From NCBI RefSeq assembly GCF_037977055.1, contig NZ_CP150274.1, positions 6,386,001 to 6,450,000 on the forward strand: DNA of 64,000 nucleotides, in the 5' to 3' direction. A model generated the notes under the pieces. The model was given only the letters and a program-made list of their open reading frames with translations. It searched no databases and had not been told where the DNA came from. Below are positions 36,404-45,738 of this stretch, one piece after another (within the stretch, counting starts at the first letter, position 1; each line of letters starts with the position of its first letter). A program made the position numbers and the translations under genes. The DNA is from Paenibacillus sp. FSL K6-1096. GTDB taxonomy: Bacteria > Bacillota > Bacilli > Paenibacillales > Paenibacillaceae.

Positions 36404-38011
36404 CTAGATCGACTTACGGAATTCGGCCGGAGTCATGCCCGCGAAGTTGCGGAACAGCTTGATGAAATAGCTCACATTATCATAGCTTAGCTGCTCAGCG
36501 ATCTCCACGACCGTCAGGTTGGTCTGGTTCAGGAGGTCGCGGGCTTGTTCCATTTTCAGCCTCGTTACATATTCAATGAAGGTCAGCCCGGTCTCGGTCT
36601 TGAACATCCGGCTGAAATGGGTGGGATTCAGGCCGAGCCGCCGGGCCATCTCATCCATGCCGACCTTCTCGTGGGTATGATTCATCACATAACGCTTCGC
36701 TTCGGCCACTTCCTTGCGGACACTCTGCTTCCACATGGAGCGCAGCATCAGAATCTTATCCTTCAGGAATTCCTCCAGCCATTCCATCAGCTGATCCAGC
36801 GTTTCGAACTCCTGGATGGAGCGCTGATGCCGCTCACTGCTGAAGTTGCTGACGAAGTTCTGCATGACTACGTATTTCAGCTCCAGCTCCATGACCATTT
36901 TGAGCAGCCAGCTCTTGACGCTCTCCACCGGATATTTCCGGTCCCCGATATACTGCTTGACCTCTCTGACCTTCGCCGTAATCTGCGTGCTGTCCTCCTG
37001 CTGGATACAGTCCCTTAACTGCTGCAGAATCTCCGCGTAATGAACGAACAGGTCCTCGCTGCTGGTCTTGACCGGCGCCAGCTTCATAATTGCTCCCTCG
37101 GCCGTATAGAAGCGCAGGGCATCGGCATCCAGCAGCGCCTGAAGTTGCTTCTTCAGCTCGATCAGACTTGGCGTGGCCTCCCCGTAAAAGAAAGAAATGC
37201 CCATCCGCAGATGCAGCTTCGACATCCGCTGGACATGCAGGAGCTGGTTGCGGTATTCCTCATAGAGATTGCGGACCAGCAGGTGCGGCAGGGGAAGGAA
37301 CAGAATGAACTCCCGACCGTTCAGCGCGAACTGGATCATGCCGTCAATCTCCAGGAATTCCTGGAGCACATTATCCATGACGAACTGCAGATTCACTGCC
37401 CCGCCGAACCGCCGTTCCAGCTCATAGGAGCGCTCCGGGAGCGCCAGCACCGGCAGGTACGGAATGCCCCGCTCAAGCTTAATTCCCATCACTTCGGCTT
37501 GCCCGAACCACTCGGCCTCATCCCATACCGGCTGCTCCATGAACATGCGGATGAACCGCGTCCGGATGGCTGAGTGGTTCTGGCTGACCAGCTTCTCCAT
37601 CTGCAGGTAATGGTCGCGGGATTTGACCTTGGCCTCCAGGCGGCTGACCGCCTCGGTCAGCACCGCAATCACCTGGTCAATCTGCAGGCTCTCCTTCAGG
37701 ATATATTCAGCCACATTCAGCTTCACCGCCTTCTGGGCATATTCGAACTCTCCGTGGCAGGACAGGATAATCGTCTGGAGCTGGGGGTTCAGCTCCCGCG
37801 CCTTGCCGATCAGCTCCAGCCCGTCCATCGCCGGCATTCCGATATCGGTCAACAGAATATCGGGCCGGCAGCGCTGGCAGGCCTCCCAGGCCTCGCGGCC
37901 GTCCGAGCAGGCGGCCGATAATTCCAGGCCGAGGGTGTCCCAAGGAATGGAGGCGCTTAAGTATTCCAGCACCGGATAATGATCGTCAGCCAATACTACT
38001 TTATAGGTCAT
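36404..38011 (-). CDS. YesN-type response regulator, AraC family
   Basis: 535-residue regulator. The receiver domain has ADDH (8-11) and Asp56 in LLTDIGMPA. The linker region spans about 130-430. The AraC domain (about 435-535) has VGMDEMARRLGLNPTHFSRM and VVEIAEQLSYDNVSYFIKLF. Its start overlaps the kinase stop by 11 bp, so both are co-translated. It probably controls the divergent importer and beta-glucuronidase genes through the direct repeats at 39876-39921 (inference). Confidence 0.94.
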   Translation of the reverse strand: MTYKVVLADDHYPVLEYLSASIPWDTLGLELSAACSDGREAWEACQRCRPDILLTDIGMPAMDGLELIGKARELNPQLQTIILSCHGEFEYAQKAVKLNVAEYILKESLQIDQVIAVLTEAVSRLEAKVKSRDHYLQMEKLVSQNHSAIRTRFIRMFMEQPVWDEAEWFGQAEVMGIKLERGIPYLPVLALPERSYELERRFGGAVNLQFVMDNVLQEFLEIDGMIQFALNGREFILFLPLPHLLVRNLYEEYRNQLLHVQRMSKLHLRMGISFFYGEATPSLIELKKQLQALLDADALRFYTAEGAIMKLAPVKTSSEDLFVHYAEILQQLRDCIQQEDSTQITAKVREVKQYIGDRKYPVESVKSWLLKMVMELELKYVVMQNFVSNFSSERHQRSIQEFETLDQLMEWLEEFLKDKILMLRSMWKQSVRKEVAEAKRYVMNHTHEKVGMDEMARRLGLNPTHFSRMFKTETGLTFIEYVTRLKMEQARDLLNQTNLTVVEIAEQLSYDNVSYFIKLFRNFAGMTPAEFRKSI

Positions 38012-39803
38012 TCTTATCCGCTCCTATCCGCTTCACAGGCATGATTAATTGTACGGTGGTATGATGTCCGCGAACACTGCTGATCTCCATCTCGAAGCGG
38101 TCTCCGCAGATGAGCTTCAGCCGCTGGTAGACGTTGATTAATCCAATGCCGCGGCGTGAAGTCTCTGCTGCCGGCATCCCGGCCGCTCCGATGGCCTCAA
38201 TCTCCTCATCCTTCTGCCGCAGATGCCGGATTAATGCAGCCAGCGTAGGCTCCTCCATACCCGCTCCGTTGTCTTCTACTGTAATCGTAAGTGTGGTCTG
38301 CTGCCGCCTGATCGCAATTCTAATCCTGCCCCCGCCCTGCAGGAAGCCGTGCTTGTAGGCATTCTCAATGATCGGCTGGAGGATGAACCTCGGCACCGTC
38401 TCCAGCAGCAGCTCTTTGTCCGCATCAATAACATAATCTGTTGGGTATCTCATGGTGAACCGCATCAGCTCCATATACTGCTTCGTGAAATCAAGCTCAC
38501 TGGCAATGGACACGAATTCCTCCCTGCTGGTGAAGCTGGTCCGCAGCATGGAGGAGAGCGAGCCAAGAATACGGGCATTCTCCTCATCCTGCTTCAGCAG
38601 CAGCTTCATGCGGATTGAGCTGAGCACATTGAACAGAAAGTGCGGGTTAATCTGGGCTTGAAGCATCGCAATCTCCGCCTGGCGCTTCAATGCCTGCTCA
38701 GTCTCCACCTGCTGTAGCATCTGCTGCACCTGGTCCAGCATGTTGTCGAAGGAGAGGCCCAGGCTGCCGATCTCGTCCGCTCCCCGGATGCCCGTGCGCA
38801 CGGCCAGATCCCCGTCCTCTACACGGCGGGCCGCCTTGCCCAGGACCAGCACCGGCTTGGTGAATCTCCGCAGCAGAACGGTCAGGGCGAACAGGAAGCT
38901 GACGGCAAATATCGTCTGAATGAGCAGGCCGGTACGGTTAATCCCGTTCAGCTTCTCGGTCAATTGCTCATACGGGGCCACGCTGATGAGCCTCCATCTG
39001 GCATATTTCAGCGGCAGGGAGAGGAGGAGCTGGTTCTCACCCTTGAACTTGACGATGTCAGGGAACGCCAGCTCATCCACAGGCAGCAGCCGGTTAAAGC
39101 TTGTGCCGATCAGCGCCGGGCTGCGGTTGGACAGAATCCGCTCCTTATCGTCCAGCAGATACACATCCTCTTCTAATGAAGCGAACCGCTCGCGGATCGA
39201 GGCTTCACTGCGGCTGACAATCAGGTAGGCATAAGGGGGAGCCGTTGCTTCTTCCCGTAATGCACGCGCTGTCAGGAAGACATACGGCTGCTCCTCCTGC
39301 AGGGAGGTCAGGTAATTGGCTTCCGCCCCCATGAATAAGGTGTCATACGGCGGGAGCTGCTCCAGCTCCTGGAACCAGGGCTGCCGGAGGAACTGCCGCG
39401 GATCATAGTCATAGAAGGAATAATCGGAGTAAGCATGTCCCTTCCTGTCCAGCAGCGTAATTCTGAGATCAATGGTCTCTCCGGCCACCTGCTCCAGACG
39501 GCTGGTCAGCGTTCTTGCTGCCACCGGGTTGGTCTTGGCCTCCTCCAGCAGGTTTTTGATCTCCGGGTCGAAGTGAACGAAGTTCGAGACCGACACCATC
39601 TCCTCGAAGATCACATCAATCTGCGATTGGACGATTCTCAGGGACTGCGTGGCTTTTTCCAGGGAATGCTCCCGGATAATGAGCTTGGAATAGACATTCG
39701 TAATGTAGAGCATCCCCAGCGCGGGAATCACCAGGCAGGCGATTGAGGTAAGAATAAGCTTTTGCCGGAAGGATAGCTGACTGAGCCTGAATTTCCCTTT
39801 CAT
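38001..39803 (-). CDS. YesM-type sensor histidine kinase
   Basis: 600-residue membrane kinase. The start at 39803 follows GGAGGGGAATTC; a longer in-frame version lacks a ribosome site. TM1 spans about 16-36, the extracellular cache-like domain about 37-285, TM2 about 292-312 and HAMP about 313-370. The phosphoacceptor is in QINPHFLFN (His about 388), and ATPase motifs are PIIENAYKHG (about 482) and VEDNGAGM (about 515). It is divergent from a permease operon ending in beta-glucuronidase, so its ligand is probably a glucuronide or the matching oligosaccharide (inference). Confidence 0.94.
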   Translation of the reverse strand: MKGKFRLSQLSFRQKLILTSIACLVIPALGMLYITNVYSKLIIREHSLEKATQSLRIVQSQIDVIFEEMVSVSNFVHFDPEIKNLLEEAKTNPVAARTLTSRLEQVAGETIDLRITLLDRKGHAYSDYSFYDYDPRQFLRQPWFQELEQLPPYDTLFMGAEANYLTSLQEEQPYVFLTARALREEATAPPYAYLIVSRSEASIRERFASLEEDVYLLDDKERILSNRSPALIGTSFNRLLPVDELAFPDIVKFKGENQLLLSLPLKYARWRLISVAPYEQLTEKLNGINRTGLLIQTIFAVSFLFALTVLLRRFTKPVLVLGKAARRVEDGDLAVRTGIRGADEIGSLGLSFDNMLDQVQQMLQQVETEQALKRQAEIAMLQAQINPHFLFNVLSSIRMKLLLKQDEENARILGSLSSMLRTSFTSREEFVSIASELDFTKQYMELMRFTMRYPTDYVIDADKELLLETVPRFILQPIIENAYKHGFLQGGGRIRIAIRRQQTTLTITVEDNGAGMEEPTLAALIRHLRQKDEEIEAIGAAGMPAAETSRRGIGLINVYQRLKLICGDRFEMEISSVRGHHTTVQLIMPVKRIGADKNDL

Positions 39804-39875
39804 GAATTCCCCTCCAGTGAGTGACCTGTACAAGCTTATCGTACTTGATTCTGGCATACGCCTCATCCAACAATT

Positions 39876-39921
39876 TTTTCATTTTAGAAAAAATAATGCT
39901 ATACAAACTTTTCATCTTAGA
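39876..39921 (+). promoter_or_regulatory. Direct repeats, candidate response regulator operator
   Basis: TTTTCATTTTAGA (39876-39888) and TTTTCATCTTAGA (39909-39921), 33 bp apart (about three helical turns), in the divergent region between kinase and permease genes. They lie just upstream of the importer promoter, which suits an AraC-type activator. Confidence 0.55.
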
Positions 39922-39939
39922 TAAATTCGTTGCATGTTC

Positions 39940-39962
39940 CTGAAAGCGCTCCCTTCTATAAT
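39940..39962 (+). promoter_or_regulatory. cre-like site overlapping importer promoter
   Basis: TGAAAGCGCTCCCT (39941-39954) matches the CcpA cre consensus WTGNAANCGNWNNCW at all but the first position. It abuts the -10 box TATAAT (39957-39962). The -35 is poorly conserved, as expected for an activator-dependent promoter. Confidence 0.65.
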
Positions 39963-39994
39963 GAGGACATACAAAAATAAACGAGGTGGACAAA

Positions 39995-40939
39995 GTGGAG
40001 GTTATCTCTGAACAAGCAGCGGAGCAGCGGCTTCACAGCCCGGGAAAAGGCAAAATGCGCAAGCAGGCCTTTTACGACAATATTGCCGGGTATTTATTCA
40101 TTGCCCCTATGCTCATTCTGACCGTAACGCTGGTCATTATTCCGATTCTGTTATCCGGCGTAATCAGCTTCTCGAACTGGAACTTTGTTTCCGGGCTGGA
40201 CGGGTTCCAGCTTGTCGGGCTGGACAATTACACACGGCTCATGCAGGACGAATCCTTTCACCGCTCGCTCTACAACAACCTGATCATGATTGCTGTTGTG
40301 CCGGTCGCGATGTTCCTGGCGCTGGTGCTGGCGGTGCTGATTAACAAGGCGACGTATTTCAAAACCTTTTTCAAAGTGATCTATTTCATGCCCTTCATCT
40401 CCAGCTTCGTGGCCATCGCCCTGCTGTGGAGAGTGCTCTATCATCCGAACAACGGTCCGATCAACGGCTTCCTGAGATCCATCGGGGTGGAGCATCCGCC
40501 CATGTGGCTGGCCGATCCCAAGTTCGCGCTGATCTCGGTCATGATTATTATGGTCTGGACTTCGCTGGGCTTCAATATGGTCATCTATCTGGCCGGCCTC
40601 CAGAACATATCACGCGATCTGTATGAAGCTGCCGATGTGGACGGCGCCTCGCCGCTGAGACAATTCTTCCGCATTACGCTGCCGATGCTGTCACCGACCT
40701 CCTTCTTCCTGCTCATTACCGGGATTGTCGGCTCATTCAAGGTCTTCGATCTGATCATGGTCTTAACGGGCGGCGGCCCGGCTGGCTCTACCTCGGTCAT
40801 TGTCTACTATCTGTATGAGGTGGCCTTCGTGAATCTGGAGTCGGGGTACGCTTCCGCCATGGGGATTATTCTGCTGATCCTCATCCTGCTGGTGACCTTG
40901 ATTCAATGGGTCGGACAAAAGAAATGGGTCAATTACTAG
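39995..40939 (+). CDS. ABC sugar importer permease (MalF-like)
   Basis: Membrane subunit of 314 residues from GTG 39995, chosen because GAGGTGG lies just upstream; GTG 39986 is the alternative. First helix at about residues 29-50 (GYLFIAPMLILTVTLVIIP). The EAA loop EAADVDGASPLRQFFRITLP starts near 208. First gene of the importer operon, behind the cre-like site. Its C-terminus (KKWVNY) resembles the permease at 32811. Confidence 0.92.
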   Translation: MEVISEQAAEQRLHSPGKGKMRKQAFYDNIAGYLFIAPMLILTVTLVIIPILLSGVISFSNWNFVSGLDGFQLVGLDNYTRLMQDESFHRSLYNNLIMIAVVPVAMFLALVLAVLINKATYFKTFFKVIYFMPFISSFVAIALLWRVLYHPNNGPINGFLRSIGVEHPPMWLADPKFALISVMIIMVWTSLGFNMVIYLAGLQNISRDLYEAADVDGASPLRQFFRITLPMLSPTSFFLLITGIVGSFKVFDLIMVLTGGGPAGSTSVIVYYLYEVAFVNLESGYASAMGIILLILILLVTLIQWVGQKKWVNY

Positions 40940-40950
40940 GAGGTTAATCT

Positions 40951-41781
40951 ATGCGATCACTCAAGCTAAACCGCGTTATCGTCACCATCTTCATGGCGGT
41001 TGCGGGCATCCTGTTCATCATGCCGTTCCTATGGATGCTCTCCGCATCCTTCAAGCCGGAGCTGGATGTCATGAAATATCCGATAGAGTGGATTCCTTCG
41101 AAATGGAACGCGGTGGAGAACTATAAGCAGGTATGGGCGGGAGCCGTGCCGTTCACACTCTATTACTGGAACACGGTGAAGGTTACCCTGATGTCCACAG
41201 CGCTGTCCCTGACCATCTCGGCAATGGCAGCCTATGGCTTCTCCAAAATCATCTTCAAAGGCCGGGATACCCTCTTCCTGATTGTCCTTGCCACCTTCAT
41301 GATTCCGACCCAGGCCATTCTGGTGCCGCAGTTCATTATGTACCGCTGGCTGGGACTGTTCGACAGTCATATCGGGCTGGTGCTGCTGGCTGCCTCCGGC
41401 GTGCTGGGCACGTTCCTGCTCCGGCAGTTCTTCCTGGGCATTCATGATGAGATTATTGAATCGGCACGGATTGATGCAGCAGGCCATTGGACGATCTTCA
41501 GCCGGATCGCCCTGCCTCTGGTGCAGCCAGCCCTTGCTACCTATATGATTCTCCGCTTCATCTGGACCTGGAATGATTACCAGAATCCGCTGATCTTCCT
41601 CCGTTCCGATTCTTTGTTTACCCTGCAGCTGGGAATACGGAAATTCGCTGATTTCAGCGGAGAGTTCTATTCCTTAATGATGGCAGGTGCAGTATCCGCC
41701 ATTCTGCCGCTGCTGATCATCTTCATCATCGGCCAGAAGCAGGTGATTGAGGGAGTTGCGATGGGCAGTGTCAAAGGCTAG
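40951..41781 (+). CDS. ABC sugar importer permease (MalG-like)
   Basis: 276-residue membrane subunit with AGGAGGTTAATCT before the ATG. Helix 1 spans about 10-32. The EAA loop (ESARIDAAGHWTIFSRIALP, near 170) has Ala where Gly is usual in IDGA, a small departure from its paralogues here. It is partnered with the preceding permease; the receptor gene follows after 27 bp. Confidence 0.93.
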   Translation: MRSLKLNRVIVTIFMAVAGILFIMPFLWMLSASFKPELDVMKYPIEWIPSKWNAVENYKQVWAGAVPFTLYYWNTVKVTLMSTALSLTISAMAAYGFSKIIFKGRDTLFLIVLATFMIPTQAILVPQFIMYRWLGLFDSHIGLVLLAASGVLGTFLLRQFFLGIHDEIIESARIDAAGHWTIFSRIALPLVQPALATYMILRFIWTWNDYQNPLIFLRSDSLFTLQLGIRKFADFSGEFYSLMMAGAVSAILPLLIIFIIGQKQVIEGVAMGSVKG

Positions 41782-41808
41782 ACTAATTACACAACAGGGG
41801 GTTATATC

Positions 41809-43158
41809 ATGTCGAGAGTCAAACGCAATTTATTCATCGCTGTACCATTGTTATCGCTGCTGGTCTCCGGGTGCGGAGGCGCTGGCAATGCCGGGAAGGA
41901 GCCTGCGGCTTCTGATGCCGGGAAGGGCAGCAATGCGCCGGTAACAATCAAGCTGAGCAACTGGTATGCCAAAAAAATGGACAACTGGGATGTCGTCATC
42001 GCCGAATTCGAGAAGCAGCATCCGGACATCAAGGTGGAATTCGCCTCTGCCGAGGATAACAATTCCAATGAATATTATAAGAAGCTGGATTTGGCGGTAG
42101 CTGGCGGCGATGATCTGGATGTCATTATGTTCAGCAACATGACCTTCCTGTCCCAGCGGGCGGGGCTGGGCATGATCCAGCCGCTGGATGATTATCTGGC
42201 CAAGGACGGCATTACGATGAAGGATGAATACACGGCCGATACGAGCATTGACGGCAAGGTCTATGGCCTGCCCGGCAAGTCCTCGCAGGGGCTGGTCATT
42301 ATCAACGAGGAGCATCTGAAGGAGGCCGGACTTGAGCTGCCGAAGGACTGGACCTGGGATCAGTACATGGAATACGCCAAGGCGATGACGAAGAAGAATG
42401 GCGATAAGACGCGATACGGCACTTACTTCCACAGCTGGATTCAATATGGCTATCTGACGCAGAATTTCGGCCAGGCGGTGAACTCGAATCTGACGACCGA
42501 TGACGGCAAGACCGCCAATATTGACAATCCGTCCATGCGCAAGTCGTTTGAACTGCGGCTTCAGGGAGAGCAGGAAGGCTCCGCCACCCCCTATTCCGAG
42601 GTAGTCAGCCAGAAGCTGAACTACAGACCGCAATATTTCAACCAGGATACCAGTATGCTAGTTACGGGTTCGTTCCTGATCCCGGAAACCGGGGGAACGG
42701 ATACCATTCCGGCCAGCTTCAAGACCGTGTTCGCGCCGTTGCCGAAGATGAAGGCGGAAGACCCGATGACCTCGAACGTGACCGGCGATGTCCTGAGCAT
42801 CTACAGCAAGTCCAAACATAAAGACGAAGCCTACACCTTTATCCGCTGGTTCTCCACCGAAGGGATCGTGCTGCAAGGGAAGAATATCCCGTCATGGAAA
42901 AAAGCTGACCTGAATGATGTGGTTGACCGGATCATCGCCGGCAGCAAGACCCCGGAAATGATCGACAAAGCTTCCCTGCTCTATGTCCTGGAGAATACAA
43001 CAACAACTACAACGGCTACAGCCGTGCCTTATCATGCTGAGCTGGAGAAGGTGCTGCTGGAGGAATTCGATAAAATGATGCTGGCCGGCCAAAGCATTGA
43101 TGACACCATCCAGAATGCACAGACCAAAATCCAGAAAATTATTGATTCCAAATCCTAA
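41809..43158 (+). CDS. Extracellular sugar-binding lipoprotein (CUT1)
   Basis: 449-residue receptor preceded by AGGGGGTTATATC. The lipobox VSGC gives Cys22. It has FEKQHPDIKVEFASAEDNN near 68, LDVIMFSNMTFL near 103 and a C-terminal run of Thr (NTTTTTTATA, about 399-408). It probably delivers a glucuronic-acid-containing oligosaccharide, judged only from the beta-glucuronidase gene that follows 33 bp downstream. Confidence 0.92.
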   Translation: MSRVKRNLFIAVPLLSLLVSGCGGAGNAGKEPAASDAGKGSNAPVTIKLSNWYAKKMDNWDVVIAEFEKQHPDIKVEFASAEDNNSNEYYKKLDLAVAGGDDLDVIMFSNMTFLSQRAGLGMIQPLDDYLAKDGITMKDEYTADTSIDGKVYGLPGKSSQGLVIINEEHLKEAGLELPKDWTWDQYMEYAKAMTKKNGDKTRYGTYFHSWIQYGYLTQNFGQAVNSNLTTDDGKTANIDNPSMRKSFELRLQGEQEGSATPYSEVVSQKLNYRPQYFNQDTSMLVTGSFLIPETGGTDTIPASFKTVFAPLPKMKAEDPMTSNVTGDVLSIYSKSKHKDEAYTFIRWFSTEGIVLQGKNIPSWKKADLNDVVDRIIAGSKTPEMIDKASLLYVLENTTTTTTATAVPYHAELEKVLLEEFDKMMLAGQSIDDTIQNAQTKIQKIIDSKS

Positions 43159-43191
43159 GCAGATAATACAGATTAGATAGGAGTGTTGTCC

Positions 43192-44988
43192 GTGCTGTAT
43201 CCAATAATGACGGAAACCCGCAGTCTGTATGATCTGGGCGGGATATGGAGCTTCAAGCTGGACCACGGCGCGGGATGGGAGGAGCGCTGGTATGAATCCA
43301 GGCTCCTGGACACCATCCCGATGGCGGTGCCGTCCGCTTATAATGATCTTGGCGTAAGCCCGGAGATCCGTAATCATGTCGGCTGGGTGTGGTACGAGCG
43401 GGAGCTGACGCTCCCGGCGAAGATTCTGGACGAGCGCCTGGTTCTCCGCTTTGGCTCGGCCACCCACAAGGCCAAGGTGTTCATCAACGGAAGCCTGGTA
43501 ATGGAGCATTCCGGTGGCTTCCTGCCCTTCGAGGGCGTGATTAATGACTTTATCCGGCCCGGCGCGAACCGGTTGACTGTGGCGGTGCATAATGTGGTGG
43601 ATTACACTACATTGCCGGTTGGCCTGTATACGGAGACCGAAGGTCCGGACGGGAAAAAGAAAGTGAAGAACCAGCCGAACTTCGATTTCTTCAACTTTGC
43701 CGGACTGCAGCGGCCGGTGCGGATCTATTCTACGCCGCGAACCTTCGTAGAGGACGTAACGGTGGTTACGGATTACACTGACGGGAACGGAATCGTACGG
43801 TATAGCGTGGACATTAACGGCGAAGCCGATGTCCGGGTTACAGTGCTGGATGAGGAAGGGAATGAGGTCTGCTCAGGGACGGAACCCTCCGGGCTAATGG
43901 ATATTCCCTCCGTCAGGTTATGGCAGCCGCTGAACGCCTACTTGTATACCTTGAGAATCGAGCTGCTGCAATCGGGGCAATTGGCGGATGTCTATGAGCA
44001 GCCGTTCGGCGTGCGGACGGTTGAGGTGAAAGAAGGGCAGTTTCTGATTAATGGCGAGCCCTTCTACTTCAAGGGGTACGGCAAGCATGAGGATACCCCG
44101 TTCCATGGCCGGGGGCTGGATGAAGCCGCGAATATTATGGATTTCAACCTGATGAAATGGTCAGGCGCCAATTCCTTCCGCACCGCGCATTATCCTTATG
44201 CCGAGGAAGTGATGCGGCTGGCCGACCGTGAAGGCTTCGTCGTTATCGATGAGACGCCTGCGGTAGGGCTGGACCTTAATTTCCTCGTCATGCTGTCAGG
44301 GGGAGCGAAGAAGGAGACCTGGGCTGAGGTGCAGACCTTCGGGCATCACCAGCAGGTGATCCGGGAGCTGATCAGCCGGGACAAGAACCATGCCTGCGTG
44401 GTCATGTGGAATGTCGCCAATGAACCGGCTTCCTATGAGGATGGGGCTTACGAATACTTCAAGCCGCTGATCGAACAGCTGCGGGAGGAAGATCCGCAGC
44501 ACCGTCCGGTCACCCTGGTGACCCATATTGAAGCCACGCCTGCCGATGACCGGATCTCCGAGCTGATCGATGTGCTTGCCTTCAACCGTTATTACGGCTG
44601 GTATGTGGACGGGGGAGACCTGGAGTCAGCGAAGATTAAGCTGCGGCAGGAGCTGGAAGCCTGGACCAGACGCTGCCCCGGCAAGCCGATGATGATGACC
44701 GAATACGGTACCGATACCGTGGCCGGGCTTCATGATGTGGAGCCGGTTATGTTCACGGAGGAATATCAGGTGGCCTTCTACCGGGCCAATCATGAAGTCT
44801 TCGACGAGTTCCAGGAATTTGTGGGCGAGCAGGTCTGGAATTTCGCCGACTTTGCCACCGGACAGGGAATTATCCGCGTACAGGGCAACAAGAAAGGCAT
44901 CTTCACCCGTGACCGCAAGCCGAAGGCGGCCGCTCATGAGCTGCGCCGGAGATGGACCGGGATACCAGATTTCGGCTATAAGAAATAA
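43192..44988 (+). CDS. uidA: GH2 beta-glucuronidase
   Basis: Cytoplasmic enzyme releasing beta-linked glucuronic acid from glucuronides. It is 598 residues from GTG 43192 (ATAGGAG upstream), beginning MLYPIMTETR much like the E. coli enzyme's MLRPVETPTR. The jelly-roll domain, immunoglobulin-like domain and barrel are in normal order. The acid/base Glu is in NVANEPAS (about 411) and the nucleophile in MMTEYGTDTVAGLH (about 504). The C-terminal block GEQVWNFADFATGQGI and the GNKKGIFTRDRKPK segment contain the N-x-K signature that recognises the glucuronate carboxylate. No signal peptide. Last gene of the importer operon. Confidence 0.95.
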   Translation: MLYPIMTETRSLYDLGGIWSFKLDHGAGWEERWYESRLLDTIPMAVPSAYNDLGVSPEIRNHVGWVWYERELTLPAKILDERLVLRFGSATHKAKVFINGSLVMEHSGGFLPFEGVINDFIRPGANRLTVAVHNVVDYTTLPVGLYTETEGPDGKKKVKNQPNFDFFNFAGLQRPVRIYSTPRTFVEDVTVVTDYTDGNGIVRYSVDINGEADVRVTVLDEEGNEVCSGTEPSGLMDIPSVRLWQPLNAYLYTLRIELLQSGQLADVYEQPFGVRTVEVKEGQFLINGEPFYFKGYGKHEDTPFHGRGLDEAANIMDFNLMKWSGANSFRTAHYPYAEEVMRLADREGFVVIDETPAVGLDLNFLVMLSGGAKKETWAEVQTFGHHQQVIRELISRDKNHACVVMWNVANEPASYEDGAYEYFKPLIEQLREEDPQHRPVTLVTHIEATPADDRISELIDVLAFNRYYGWYVDGGDLESAKIKLRQELEAWTRRCPGKPMMMTEYGTDTVAGLHDVEPVMFTEEYQVAFYRANHEVFDEFQEFVGEQVWNFADFATGQGIIRVQGNKKGIFTRDRKPKAAAHELRRRWTGIPDFGYKK

Positions 44989-45002
44989 GTTAGCTACAGT
45001 GC

Positions 45003-45040
45003 AAGCGCAAGCCTCTATTTCAGGAGGCTTGCGCTTTTTT
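45003..45040 (+). terminator. Terminator after beta-glucuronidase
   Basis: Perfect 13-bp stem AAGCGCAAGCCTC / GAGGCTTGCGCTT around an 8-nt loop, then a T run. It isolates the operon from the adjacent tandem array. Confidence 0.93.
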
Positions 45041-45077
45041 GGGTTTATTTAGGAAACGTAGTGAGGCTTTAATGCTG

Positions 45078-45681
45078 AATGTATGTGAAAAACAGCATAC
45101 ATTGCGTTCGCAAGCAGGCACACGGCCTGAATGTATGTGAAAAACAGCATACATTGCGTTCGCAAGCAGGCACACGGCCTGAATGTATGTGAAAAACAGC
45201 ATACATTGTGCTCCCAAGCAGACGTATGGACCAAATGTATGTGAAAAACAGTATACATTGTGCTCGCAAGCAGGCACACGGACCAAACGTATGTGAAAAA
45301 CAGCATACATTGTGTTCGCAAGCAGGCATACGGACCGAACGTATGTGAAAAACAGCATACATTGCGTTCGCAAGCAGGCACACGGCCTGAATGTATGTGG
45401 AAAACAGCATACATTGTGCTCGCGTGCAGCCATATGGACCAAATGTATGTGAAAAACAGCATACATTGTATTCGTAAGCAGGCACACGGTCTGAATGTAT
45501 GTGAAAAACAGCATACATACATTGCGTTCGCAAGCAGGCACACGGCCTGAATGTATGTGAAAAACAGCATACATTGTGCTCCCAAGCAGACGTATGGACC
45601 AAATGTATGTGAAAAACAGTATACATTGTGCTCGCAAGCAGGCACACGGACCAAACGTATGTGAAAAACAGCATACATTGC
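45078..45681. repeat. Tandem hairpin array 2 (52-bp units)
   Basis: Twelve units with anchors at 45078, 45130, 45182, 45234, 45286, 45338, 45390, 45442, 45494, 45550, 45602 and 45654. The period is 52 bp, with a single 56-bp unit caused by an extra ACAT. The core is AATGTATG / TGAAAAACAG / CATACATT, a perfect 8-bp inverted repeat around a 10-nt A-rich loop in most units. The remaining 26 bp (about GCGTTCGCAAGCAGGCACACGG) is unlike array 1. The array fills the space between a strong terminator and a convergent GNAT gene. Confidence 0.95.
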
Positions 45682-45738
45682 GTTCGTGCCAACGTAATCT
45701 TATTCAACCTTTAGGGTGATTTTGTTCCAAACAGACCC

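Noticed and set aside
36263..36490. Short plus-strand frame near 36263
   Set aside because: No ribosome site, overlaps the end of the response regulator gene, and shows no recognisable protein features.
45020..45707. Three long Cys/Phe-rich open frames (about 205-212 codons) on the minus strand across array 2
   Set aside because: They arise because the 52-bp unit lacks stops in all three frames and its period is 1 mod 3. They have no ribosome sites, no independent start and no conserved protein; the repeat explains them.
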